A stretch of DNA of 62,083 nucleotides, taken from assembly GCF_002211285.1 (NCBI RefSeq), contig NZ_LOKX01000021.1:1-62083 (forward strand). The letters run 5' to 3'. The notes under the pieces are model-generated. The model saw nothing but the letters and a program-made list of their open reading frames with translations, had not been told where the DNA came from and did no database searches. The position numbers and the translations under genes were made by a program. Origin of the DNA: Rhizobium sp. R635. Lineage in GTDB: Bacteria > Pseudomonadota > Alphaproteobacteria > Rhizobiales > Rhizobiaceae. Positions within the stretch are counted from its first letter, which is position 1. Each line of letters opens with the position of its first letter. This document shows, piece by piece, positions 6,860-14,892 of this stretch.

Positions 6860-8323
6860 ATGCGGCGTTTCCAGCATTACATCGACGGCGAATTCTCGGA
6901 TGGTGAAGCGAGCTATCCGAGCATCGATCCGGCCACCGGCGCGATCTGGGCTGAAATGCCCGAAGCGCGCGAAGGCGATGTCGATCGGGCCGTGAACGCT
7001 GCCGAGAGGGCGCTCTACGAGGGCCCCTGGGCGAAGATGACGGCCACGCAGCGCGGCAAGCTGCTCTATAAGCTCGCCGACCTCGTCGCCGCCAACGCGC
7101 AGGTGCTCGCCGAGCTGGAAACGCGCGACACCGGCAAGATCATCCGCGAAACATCAGCGCAGATCGCCTACGTTGCCGAATATTATCGCTACTATGCCGG
7201 CATTGCAGACAAGATCGAAGGCTCCTACCTGCCGATCGACAAGCCTGACATGGATGTCTGGCTTCGCCGCGAGCCGATCGGCGTCGTCGCCATGGTCGTG
7301 CCGTGGAACAGCCAGCTTTTCCTTTCTGCGGTGAAGATCGGCCCGGCGCTCGCCGCCGGCTGCACGATGGTGGTCAAGGCCTCGGAAGACGGGCCGGCCC
7401 CGCTTCTCGAATTTGCGCGTCTCGTGCATGAAGCGGGCTTCCCCGCCGGCGTCGTCAACGTCATCACCGGTTTCGGTGCCTCCTGCGGTGCGGCGCTCGG
7501 CCGCCATCCGAAGGTCGCGCATGTCGCCTTCACCGGCGGTCCCGAGACTGCGCGGCACGTCGTTCGCAACTCGGCCGAAAACCTCGCTTCGACATCGCTG
7601 GAACTCGGCGGCAAGTCGCCCTTCATCGTCTTCGCCGATGCCGATCTCGAAAGTGCCGCCAACGCCCAGGTCGCCGGCATCTTCGCCGCAACGGGACAAA
7701 GCTGTGTTGCCGGATCGCGCCTGATTGTCGAACGCAGCGTCAAGGACAAATTCGTCGCCCTGCTGCGCGAGAAGGCCGAGGCGATCCGGATCGGCGCGCC
7801 GCTCGACATGGCGACGGAGGTCGGTCCGCTCGCTACCAAGCGCCAGCAGGACAATATCGGCGCGCTCGTTGCCAATTCGATCGAAAGCGGCGCCCGTCTC
7901 GTCACCGGCGGCAGCAAGATCGACCGCGAAGGCTTTTACTTCGCGCCGACGATCCTCGATTGCGATGAGGTCGCGTCGCCCTCGCTGATCGAGGAGTTCT
8001 TCGGGCCGGTCCTGTCGGTCGTCTCGTTCGAAACCGAGGCCGAGGCGCTGCGGCTTGCCAACGATACCCGCTACGGCCTCGCCTCCGGGCTCTTTACCCA
8101 GAACCTCACCCGGGCGCACCGGCTGATGAAGGGCATCCGCGCCGGCATCGTCTGGGTCAACACCTACCGCGCCGTGTCGCCGATCGCGCCCTTCGGCGGC
8201 TTCGGCCTGTCCGGCCATGGCCGGGAAGGCGGCATGGCCGCAGCCCTCGATTACACCCGCACCAAGACGATCTGGCTCAGGACCTCGGACGATCCGATCC
8301 CCGATCCCTTCGTGATGAGGTAG
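6860..8323 (+). CDS. NAD(P)-dependent aldehyde dehydrogenase of the catabolic operon
   Basis: A 487-residue aldehyde dehydrogenase. The VPWNSQ oxyanion segment lies near residues 149-154, the general-base region LELGGKSP near 250-257 and the catalytic Cys in GQSCVAGSR near 283-291. The late EEFFGPV motif is present. It starts 4 bases after the oxygenase gene. It would oxidise the aldehyde or hydroxylactone released by ring cleavage to an acid, as does the dehydrogenase that follows ring opening in the trigonelline and pyridine pathways. A second aldehyde dehydrogenase later in the operon is of the succinate-semialdehyde type, so the two probably act at different steps. Confidence 0.88.
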   Translation: MRRFQHYIDGEFSDGEASYPSIDPATGAIWAEMPEAREGDVDRAVNAAERALYEGPWAKMTATQRGKLLYKLADLVAANAQVLAELETRDTGKIIRETSAQIAYVAEYYRYYAGIADKIEGSYLPIDKPDMDVWLRREPIGVVAMVVPWNSQLFLSAVKIGPALAAGCTMVVKASEDGPAPLLEFARLVHEAGFPAGVVNVITGFGASCGAALGRHPKVAHVAFTGGPETARHVVRNSAENLASTSLELGGKSPFIVFADADLESAANAQVAGIFAATGQSCVAGSRLIVERSVKDKFVALLREKAEAIRIGAPLDMATEVGPLATKRQQDNIGALVANSIESGARLVTGGSKIDREGFYFAPTILDCDEVASPSLIEEFFGPVLSVVSFETEAEALRLANDTRYGLASGLFTQNLTRAHRLMKGIRAGIVWVNTYRAVSPIAPFGGFGLSGHGREGGMAAALDYTRTKTIWLRTSDDPIPDPFVMR

Positions 8324-8328
8324 CGTCG

Positions 8329-8652
8329 ATGTTTTACGAAATCCGCACCTATCGGCTGAAGAACGGCACGATCCCGCAATATCTCAAGGTTGTGGAGGAA
8401 GAGGGGATCGAGATCCAGAAGAGCCATCTCGGCGCGCTGGTCGGCTACTTCTTCTCGGAGATCGGGACGATCAACGAAATCGTCCACATCTGGGCCTTCA
8501 CAAGCCTGGATGACCGGGAGGCGAGACGCCAGCGGCTTTTGGCCGACCCCCGGTGGCAGGCCTTCCTGCCCAAGATTCGCGATCTCATCGAGGTGGCGGA
8601 AAACAAGATTATGAAGCCAGCAAGCTTTTCTCCCAGGGGCGAGGCGCACTGA
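8329..8652 (+). CDS. NIPSNAP-family small protein
   Basis: A 107-residue protein with the NIPSNAP ferredoxin-like fold signature: MFYEIRTYRLKNG at the start, HLGALVGYFFSEIG near 35-48 and VHIWAFTSLDDRE near 54-66. Such proteins form small barrels and turn up in catabolic operons, often with monooxygenases, but have no settled biochemical activity. It begins 5 bases after the aldehyde dehydrogenase and precedes the importer genes by about 48 bases. It may be a substrate- or intermediate-binding accessory protein. This is inference. Confidence 0.8.
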   Translation: MFYEIRTYRLKNGTIPQYLKVVEEEGIEIQKSHLGALVGYFFSEIGTINEIVHIWAFTSLDDREARRQRLLADPRWQAFLPKIRDLIEVAENKIMKPASFSPRGEAH

Positions 8653-8700
8653 CGGCATAAGGCATACCCGTAGGACAAACCAGAACAGGGATAAGGGAAC

Positions 8701-9711
8701 ATGAAAACGACATTTGCTTTCGCGGCGGTTGCCGCATTCGTCGCGGTCTCCGCGCCGGCCAAGGCCGACAACATGGTCTTCTCGAGCTGGGGCGGAACGA
8801 CCCAGGATGCGCAGAAGGCGGCATGGGCGAGCCCGTTCACCGAGAAGACCGGCATCACCGTCGTGCAGGACGGCCCGACCGACTACGGCAAGCTCAAGGC
8901 CATGGTCGAGGCTGGCGAAGTCACCTGGGACGTCGTCGACGTCGAAGGCGATTATGCCGCCCAGGCCGGCAAGAACGGCCAGCTCGAGAAGCTCGACTTC
9001 TCCGTCATCGACAAATCCAAGCTCGACCCGCGCTTCGTCACCGATTATTCGGTCGGCAGCTTCTATTATTCCTTCGTCATCGGCTGCAATGCCGATGCCG
9101 TCAAAGCCTGCCCGAAGACATGGGCCGACCTGTTCGACACGGCGAAATTCCCGGGCAAGCGCACCTTCTACAAGTGGTCGGCTCCCGGCGTGATCGAAGC
9201 GGCGCTGCTGGCCGACGGCGTGCCTGCCGACAAGCTTTATCCGCTCGATCTCGACCGCGCCTTCAAGAAGCTCGACACGATCAAGTCCGACATCATCTGG
9301 TGGTCGGGCGGCGCTCAGTCGCAGCAGCTCCTGGCATCTGCCGAAGCGCCCTTCGGCAGCGTCTGGAACGGCCGCATGACGGCGCTTGCCGCGACCGGCA
9401 TCAAGGTTGAAACTTCCTGGGAGCAGAACATCACCGCTGCCGATGCCCTCGTCGTGCCGAAGGGCTCGCCGAATCTGGAAGCGGCGATGAAGTTCATTGC
9501 ACTGGCGACTTCGGCCGAGCCGCAGGCGGCCCTCGCAAAAGCCACCGGCTATGCGCCGATCAACCTCGACTCGGCCAAGCTGATGGACCCGGAAACGGCC
9601 AAGACCCTGCCGGACCAGCAGACGGCAAGCCAGGTGAACGCCGATATGAACTACTGGGCGGATAACCGCGATGCCATCGGCGAGAAGTGGTACGCTTGGC
9701 AGGCGAAATAA
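8701..9711 (+). CDS. ABC transporter periplasmic binding protein, polyamine type
   Basis: A 336-residue secreted protein with a clear signal peptide (MKTTFAFAAV..., cleavage after AKA near residue 22). The mature chain has the spermidine/putrescine-binding (PotD-like) architecture: an N-terminal FSSWGG strand, WDVVDVEGD near 80-88 and WWSGGAQSQQLL near 200-211. It captures substrate in the periplasm for the two permeases and ATPase that follow. AGGG lies before ATG 8701. Polyamine-type importers also carry other small cationic or zwitterionic N-compounds, which would fit trigonelline. A strong hairpin follows the gene, probably allowing it to be expressed above the rest of the operon. Confidence 0.85.
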   Translation: MKTTFAFAAVAAFVAVSAPAKADNMVFSSWGGTTQDAQKAAWASPFTEKTGITVVQDGPTDYGKLKAMVEAGEVTWDVVDVEGDYAAQAGKNGQLEKLDFSVIDKSKLDPRFVTDYSVGSFYYSFVIGCNADAVKACPKTWADLFDTAKFPGKRTFYKWSAPGVIEAALLADGVPADKLYPLDLDRAFKKLDTIKSDIIWWSGGAQSQQLLASAEAPFGSVWNGRMTALAATGIKVETSWEQNITAADALVVPKGSPNLEAAMKFIALATSAEPQAALAKATGYAPINLDSAKLMDPETAKTLPDQQTASQVNADMNYWADNRDAIGEKWYAWQAK

Positions 9712-9730
9712 GCTGAAACTCGAGGCGAAC

Positions 9731-9755
9731 GGGCACGGCGAAGGTCGCCGTGCCC
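9731..9755 (+). terminator. Intercistronic hairpin after the binding-protein gene
   Basis: GGGCACGGCGA (9731-9741) pairs perfectly with TCGCCGTGCCC (9745-9755) around a 3-base AGG loop. It lies 19 bases after the binding-protein stop, in the longest gap of the importer set. There is no clear T-run after it. Such hairpins commonly cause partial termination or protect the upstream mRNA, giving more binding protein than permease. Confidence 0.65.
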
Positions 9756-9823
9756 CCCGCGACGCCGGGCTAATTGTTAGCACCTTGGCGCCCCGCGGAA
9801 ATTGACGGGTGGGAAGGACTGTC

Positions 9824-10696
9824 ATGTCGACGTATAGCGATGCCTCCGGCATCATTGCGCCTTTGCCAAAGGTGCGCAGGAAAACAGGTTTTGGCGCGGT
9901 GGCTCCGGCCTTCGCCTTCGTCGGCATCTTCTTCATCGTGCCGGTGGCGATACTTCTGTTGCGAAGCGTGCTGGAACCCGTGCCGGGCCTGGGCAACTAT
10001 GCGCAGCTGGTCGGGTCGGCGACCTATCTCAAGATTTTCGCCAATACCTTCATCGTCTCGGGTCTCGTCACGGTGATCTCCCTGCTGATCGGTTTTCCCG
10101 TGGCCTGGGCGCTCGCAATCATGCCCGGACGGCTGACCTCGGTGCTTTTTGCGATCCTGCTGCTGTCGATGTGGACCAATCTGCTCGCCCGCACCTATGC
10201 CTGGATGGTGCTGTTGCAGCGGACGGGGCTCATCAACAAGATGCTGATGGGAATGGGCCTGATCGACCAGCCCTTAGCGCTCGTCAACAATCTGACCGGC
10301 GTGACGATCGGCATGACCTATATCATGCTGCCTTTCATCATCCTGCCGCTCTACGGCGTGATCAAGAAGATCGACCCGTCGATCCTGCAGGCGGCGGCCC
10401 TTTGCGGCGCCAACCGCTGGCAGTGCCTGACGCGTGTTCTCCTGCCGCTGGCCACACCCGGCTTGGCGGCCGGCGCCCTGATGGTCTTCGTCATGTCGCT
10501 TGGTTATTTCGTCACGCCGTCGCTTCTCGGGGGTACGGCAAACATGATGCTCGCAGAGCTGATCGCGCAGTTCGTGCAGTCGCTGGTCAACTGGGGAATG
10601 GGCGGTGCCGCGGCGCTGGTCCTCCTGGTGGTGACCCTGTCGCTTTATGCCGTGCAGCTGCATTTCCTAGGCAACCAGAACCAGGGAGGACGTTGA
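9824..10696 (+). CDS. ABC transporter permease, PotB/CysT type
   Basis: A 290-residue inner-membrane protein with about six hydrophobic segments (first near residues 25-48) and the cytoplasmic EAA-like loop near residues 187-206 (AALCGANRWQCLTRVLLPLA). ATG 9824 was preferred to the in-frame start at 9809, since GGAAGG lies before it. It pairs with the next permease to form the channel of a polyamine-type importer. The cognate ATPase gene follows. Confidence 0.85.
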   Translation: MSTYSDASGIIAPLPKVRRKTGFGAVAPAFAFVGIFFIVPVAILLLRSVLEPVPGLGNYAQLVGSATYLKIFANTFIVSGLVTVISLLIGFPVAWALAIMPGRLTSVLFAILLLSMWTNLLARTYAWMVLLQRTGLINKMLMGMGLIDQPLALVNNLTGVTIGMTYIMLPFIILPLYGVIKKIDPSILQAAALCGANRWQCLTRVLLPLATPGLAAGALMVFVMSLGYFVTPSLLGGTANMMLAELIAQFVQSLVNWGMGGAAALVLLVVTLSLYAVQLHFLGNQNQGGR

Positions 10697-10697
10697 T

Positions 10698-11498
10698 ATG
10701 TTGCTCAATTTCGACCGTCTCGGCTGGTGGAAATACGTCCTTCTCGGCATAACGCTTCTGACGGCCGCCTTCCTGCTGTTGCCGATCGTCTTCATCGCCG
10801 CTCTGTCTTTCGGCTCGTCGCAATGGCTGATCTTTCCGCCGCCGGGCTGGACATTTCAATGGTACGGCGAGCTCTTCGCCGATCCGCGCTGGCTGGAATC
10901 GGCTCTGACGAGCTTGAAGATCGCGGTCATCGTGACGGTTCTGTCGGTGCTGCTGGGGCTTGTCACGTCTTTCGGGCTGGTGCGCGGTTCCTTCATGTTC
11001 CGCGATACGCTGAAAGCGCTGTTCCTGACCCCGATGATCCTGCCGGTCGTGGTTCTCGCGGTCGCCCTCTATGCCTTCTTCCTGAGGATCGGCCTTGGCG
11101 GCACCCTGACGGGCTTCGTCATTTCGCATCTGGTGCTGGCGCTGCCTTTCTCGATCCTGTCAATATCGGGCGCGTTGGAGGGTTTCGACAAGTCGATCGA
11201 GGACGCGGCGGTTCTCTGTGGTGCCACTCCTCTGGAAGCCAAGATCAGGGTCACGCTTCCGGCGATCAGCCATGGGCTGTTTTCGGCCGCCGTCTTCTCG
11301 TTCCTGACATCCTGGGACGAGGTGGTGGTGGCGATCTTCATGTCCAGCCCGACCCTGCAGACGCTGCCCGTGAAAGTATGGGCGACGCTGCGGCAAGACC
11401 TGACGCCCGTCGTCGCCGCGGCGTCGACCCTTCTCATCCTTTTGACGATCATCTTGATGGCCCTGGTTGCCGTCGTGCGTAAGGTACTGAAACAATGA
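10698..11498 (+). CDS. ABC transporter permease, PotC type
   Basis: A 266-residue membrane protein with about six transmembrane segments and the EAA-type loop (AAVLCGATPLEAKIRVTLPA near residues 173-192) that docks the ATPase. It starts 1 base after the previous permease stop, and its own stop overlaps the ATPase start, so stoichiometric translation of the importer is likely. Confidence 0.85.
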   Translation: MLLNFDRLGWWKYVLLGITLLTAAFLLLPIVFIAALSFGSSQWLIFPPPGWTFQWYGELFADPRWLESALTSLKIAVIVTVLSVLLGLVTSFGLVRGSFMFRDTLKALFLTPMILPVVVLAVALYAFFLRIGLGGTLTGFVISHLVLALPFSILSISGALEGFDKSIEDAAVLCGATPLEAKIRVTLPAISHGLFSAAVFSFLTSWDEVVVAIFMSSPTLQTLPVKVWATLRQDLTPVVAAASTLLILLTIILMALVAVVRKVLKQ

Positions 11499-12574
11499 AC
11501 GAACCATTCCTTCAGATCCGCGGTATACGCAAGGAATACGGCGCAGTCGTCGCCGTGCACGATGTCACTCTCGACGTCCGGCGCGGCGAGTTCCTGACCT
11601 TTCTCGGGCCGTCGGGATCGGGAAAGAGCACGACGCTCTACATTCTGGCGGGATTCGACAATCCGACGAAAGGCGACATTACGCTGGAGGACAAGACCCT
11701 GCTCGCCACGCCGTCGCACAAGCGCAATATCGGCATGGTGTTCCAGCGCTACACCCTGTTTCCCCATCTGACGGTGGGCGAAAACATCGCCTTTCCGCTG
11801 AAGGTCAGGCGCAAGTCCAAAGCCGAGATCGACAGCAAGGTGAGGGAGATGCTGCGCCTCGTTCGGCTCGAAGGTTTCGAGGATCGCAAGCCCGCGCAAA
11901 TGTCGGGTGGTCAGCAGCAGCGCGTCGCGCTGGCCAGGGCCCTTGCCTATGATCCGCCGGTGCTGCTGATGGACGAGCCGCTGTCGGCGCTCGACAAGAA
12001 GCTGCGCGAGGAAATCCAGCACGAGATCCGCCGCATCCACCAGCAGACCGAAGTGACGATCCTCTACGTCACGCATGATCAGGAGGAGGCCTTGCGCCTC
12101 TCCGACCGTATCGCCGTCTTTTCGAAGGGCGTCATCGACCAGATCGGAACCGGTCCCGAACTCTACGCCAATCCCAAGACCCGCTTCGTTGCCGAATTCA
12201 TCGGCGACAGCGACTTCATTTCCTGCGATCTGCTTTCGTCATCCGACGGACAGGCGACGATTTCGCTCGGCGGCGGGACCGTCTTCAACCGCATTCCGGT
12301 GCACGGGAAGGGCGCTTCCGGCAACCGGGCAGCGCTGATGCTGCGGCCGGAGCGCATTCGGCTGTCACGAGCCCAGGCTGATGGAACCGGTCTTGCCGCA
12401 ACGGTCAGCGACATCACTTTCCTCGGCAACAACATCCACGTCGCGACCGAAACGGCGACGGGCGAGGCGCTTTCGGTTCGCCTGCCGTTCGGTCACGAAG
12501 CGATCACCGGGCTCAGCCGCGGCGATACGGTGCATCTGGACTTCGATCCCGGTGCCGCTCACGTGTTCTGCTGA
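11495..12574 (+). CDS. ABC transporter ATP-binding protein, PotA type
   Basis: A 359-residue ATPase. Walker [10 protein letters not shown] lies near residues 39-47, the signature MSGGQQQR near 135-142 and Walker B LLMDEPLSALD near 155-165. A C-terminal TOBE-like domain of about 110 residues follows, as in PotA-group subunits. It overlaps the preceding permease by 4 bases. It powers uptake of the operon's substrate at the inner membrane. Confidence 0.88.
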   Translation: MNEPFLQIRGIRKEYGAVVAVHDVTLDVRRGEFLTFLGPSGSGKSTTLYILAGFDNPTKGDITLEDKTLLATPSHKRNIGMVFQRYTLFPHLTVGENIAFPLKVRRKSKAEIDSKVREMLRLVRLEGFEDRKPAQMSGGQQQRVALARALAYDPPVLLMDEPLSALDKKLREEIQHEIRRIHQQTEVTILYVTHDQEEALRLSDRIAVFSKGVIDQIGTGPELYANPKTRFVAEFIGDSDFISCDLLSSSDGQATISLGGGTVFNRIPVHGKGASGNRAALMLRPERIRLSRAQADGTGLAATVSDITFLGNNIHVATETATGEALSVRLPFGHEAITGLSRGDTVHLDFDPGAAHVFC

Positions 12575-12584
12575 AAGTCGTCTT

Positions 12585-14039
12585 ATGAAGCTCGTTGATT
12601 CCTCGCTGTTCCGTCAGGCATGCCCGGTTGCCGATCGCTGGATCGAAGCGGAAGGCCGGCAAGCGACGGTGATCCGCAACCCGGCGACGGGCGAGGCGCT
12701 GGGCGCGGTCCCCGATCTCGGCGCCGCGGAGACGGAGGCGGCCATCAGGGCGGCCGTCATCGCCCAGAAGCTTTGGGCGAAGAAGACGGCCGGGGAGCGC
12801 GCGTCCATTCTCAAGGCGTGGCACCGTCTGATGATCGAGAACCGTGACGATCTGGCGATGATCCTGACGCTGGAGCAGGGAAAACCGCTCGCCGAGGCCA
12901 AGGGGGAGATCACCTATGGCGCAAGTTTCATCGAATGGTTCGCCGAGGAAGCAAGACGCATCAACGGCGAGATCATACCGGGACATCAGCCGGACAAGCG
13001 CCTCCTCGTCATGCGCCAGCCCGCCGGCGTGGTGGCGGCCATCACGCCTTGGAATTTTCCGAATGCGATGGTCACGCGCAAGGTCGGGCCGGCGCTTGCC
13101 GCCGGCTGCGCCGTCGTCTTGAAACCTGCCCCGCAGACGCCGTTCTCGGCCATCGCGCTCGCCGTTCTCGCCGAGCGCGCCGGCCTGCCGCCGGGCCTCC
13201 TCAGCATCGTCACCGGCGATGCGGCTGCGATCGGCGGGGTTCTCACCGCAAGCCGCGACATCAGAGTCCTGACCTTCACCGGCTCTACCCGCACGGGCGA
13301 ACTGCTTTACCGGCAATGCGCGCCGACGATCAAGAAGCTCGGTCTCGAGCTTGGCGGGAATGCCCCCTTCATCGTTTTCGACGATGCCGATCTCGATGCT
13401 GCCGTCGAGGGCGCGATCATCGCCAAGTTCCGCAACAACGGCCAGACCTGCGTCTGCGCCAACCGGCTTTATGTCCAGGACGGCGTCTACGAGGCCTTTG
13501 CCGCCAAGCTCGCGATGGCGGTTGCGACGTTGAAGGTCGGTAATGGCCTGGAGCGCGACGTCGTGCTTGGTCCGCTCATCGACGACAACGCCGTCGCCAA
13601 GATAGAGACTCATATTCGCGATGCCGTCGCCAAGGGTGCGAGCGTCGTTTCGGGGGGCAAGCGCCACGCACTTGGCGGCCTGTTCTTCGAGCCGACGGTT
13701 CTGCGTGACGTCGATGCCGGCATGCAGGTGGCGCGCGAGGAAACCTTCGGGCCGCTTGCGCCGCTCTTTCGGTTCCGCGACGAGCAGGATGTCATCGAAA
13801 AGGCGAACGACACCGAATTTGGGCTCGCCTCCTATTTCTACGCGCGTGACCTCTCGCGGGTCTTCCGTGTGGCCGAAGCACTCGAATATGGGATGGTCGG
13901 CGTCAATACCGGTCTCGTTTCCACCGCCGAAGCGCCATTCGGCGGCGTGAAGATGTCGGGTCTCGGCCGCGAGGGGTCGAGGCACGGATTGGACGAATAT
14001 ACCGAACTCAAATATGTATGCCTGGGCGGCATCGCCTGA
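12585..14039 (+). CDS. gabD: NAD(P)-dependent succinate-semialdehyde dehydrogenase
   Basis: A 484-residue aldehyde dehydrogenase of the GabD group: ITPWNFP near residues 153-159, FTGSTRTGELL near 230-240, LELGGNAPFIVFDDADLD near 254-271, the catalytic Cys in NNGQTCVCANR (near 284-294) with the paired cysteines typical of GabD, and EETFGP near 385-390. The true start is ATG 12585, 10 bases after the transporter ATPase, not the long upstream extension of the frame. It oxidises succinate semialdehyde to succinate for the TCA cycle. Its place in the operon is key evidence that the pathway ends in succinate semialdehyde, as trigonelline and pyridine ring cleavage do. Confidence 0.85.
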   Translation: MKLVDSSLFRQACPVADRWIEAEGRQATVIRNPATGEALGAVPDLGAAETEAAIRAAVIAQKLWAKKTAGERASILKAWHRLMIENRDDLAMILTLEQGKPLAEAKGEITYGASFIEWFAEEARRINGEIIPGHQPDKRLLVMRQPAGVVAAITPWNFPNAMVTRKVGPALAAGCAVVLKPAPQTPFSAIALAVLAERAGLPPGLLSIVTGDAAAIGGVLTASRDIRVLTFTGSTRTGELLYRQCAPTIKKLGLELGGNAPFIVFDDADLDAAVEGAIIAKFRNNGQTCVCANRLYVQDGVYEAFAAKLAMAVATLKVGNGLERDVVLGPLIDDNAVAKIETHIRDAVAKGASVVSGGKRHALGGLFFEPTVLRDVDAGMQVAREETFGPLAPLFRFRDEQDVIEKANDTEFGLASYFYARDLSRVFRVAEALEYGMVGVNTGLVSTAEAPFGGVKMSGLGREGSRHGLDEYTELKYVCLGGIA

Positions 14040-14078
14040 TCTGGTCGATGCCTGCGCTTCGCCGCAGGAAAGACCGGA

Positions 14079-14879
14079 ATGCCTCTCGTCAGCATCGCCA
14101 TGTATGTCACGTCGACGCCACTCGCGGATGCGACGGCCGAACTCTGGTCGTTCCTCCGGCAATATCTCTCGCAAGCCGGCCTCGGGGATCTGCCCGAGAA
14201 GCTCGATCAGACGGTTCCATATGAGGAAGCCTGGCTGAGGCCGGATCTTCTCCTTTCGCAGACATGCGGCTATCCTTTTGCAAGCAGCCTGCGGGGCAGA
14301 GTTCGCCTGGTGGCGACGCCCGTCTACGGCCATCCCGGCTGCGACGGCCCGCTGATGCGCAGTTTCATCATCGTCCGCGAGGGCTCTCCGCTTCGCTCGC
14401 TTGAGGACCTTCGCGGCACCACCGCCGCGATCAACAGCCCCGACAGCAATTCCGGCAGCAATCTCTTTCGCGCAGCAGTCGCCCCGCTTGGCCGCGACGG
14501 CCGGTTCTTCGGCCGGATCATCGAAACCGGCAGCCACGGCGGCAGCATCGCCGCCGTCGCCGATGGCCGAGCGGACAGCGCGGCGATCGATTGCATCACC
14601 TACGCCAATATCCGCCGTTTCGATCCCGGCCAAATCGAGGGCATTCGTATCATCGCCGAAACGCCTAAAGGCCCCGGCCTGCCGTTCATCACCTCAGGCG
14701 ATGCGTCGGACGAGAGAATCCACCTCCTGCGAAGCGGACTCGATACCGCCATCAGGGAGCCATCGCTCGCCACCACGCGCGCCACCCTCGGCCTCGTCGA
14801 TTTCGCAGTGCTTTCCGAAGCCGATTACGAGCCGCTTCTATCATTGGCCGGCGATTTCGCCGAGGTCGGGGTGACGTAG
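14079..14879 (+). CDS. PhnD-like periplasmic-binding-fold protein without signal peptide
   Basis: A 266-residue protein similar to phosphonate-type ABC binding proteins (PF12974): LLSQTCGYPFAS near residues 57-68, IIVREGSPLRSLEDLRGTTAAINSPDSNSGSNLFR near 96-130 and DSAAIDCITYANI near 164-176. It starts with MPLVSIAMYV and has no convincing signal sequence or lipobox, so it is probably cytoplasmic and no permease is nearby. It follows the semialdehyde dehydrogenase by 39 bases. It may bind a ligand as a sensor or be an enzyme derived from a binding protein. The role is unknown. Confidence 0.75.
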   Translation: MPLVSIAMYVTSTPLADATAELWSFLRQYLSQAGLGDLPEKLDQTVPYEEAWLRPDLLLSQTCGYPFASSLRGRVRLVATPVYGHPGCDGPLMRSFIIVREGSPLRSLEDLRGTTAAINSPDSNSGSNLFRAAVAPLGRDGRFFGRIIETGSHGGSIAAVADGRADSAAIDCITYANIRRFDPGQIEGIRIIAETPKGPGLPFITSGDASDERIHLLRSGLDTAIREPSLATTRATLGLVDFAVLSEADYEPLLSLAGDFAEVGVT

Positions 14880-14892
14880 ATCATCGTCGACT

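Noticed and set aside
8251..9996. Minus-strand frame of 581 codons opposite the binding-protein gene
   Set aside because: Antisense to a signal-peptide-bearing ABC binding protein with clear start and motifs.
12513..14633. Long minus-strand open frame of 706 codons
   Set aside because: It is antisense to the semialdehyde dehydrogenase and PhnD-like genes and shows no domain or ribosome site. High-GC shadow frame.
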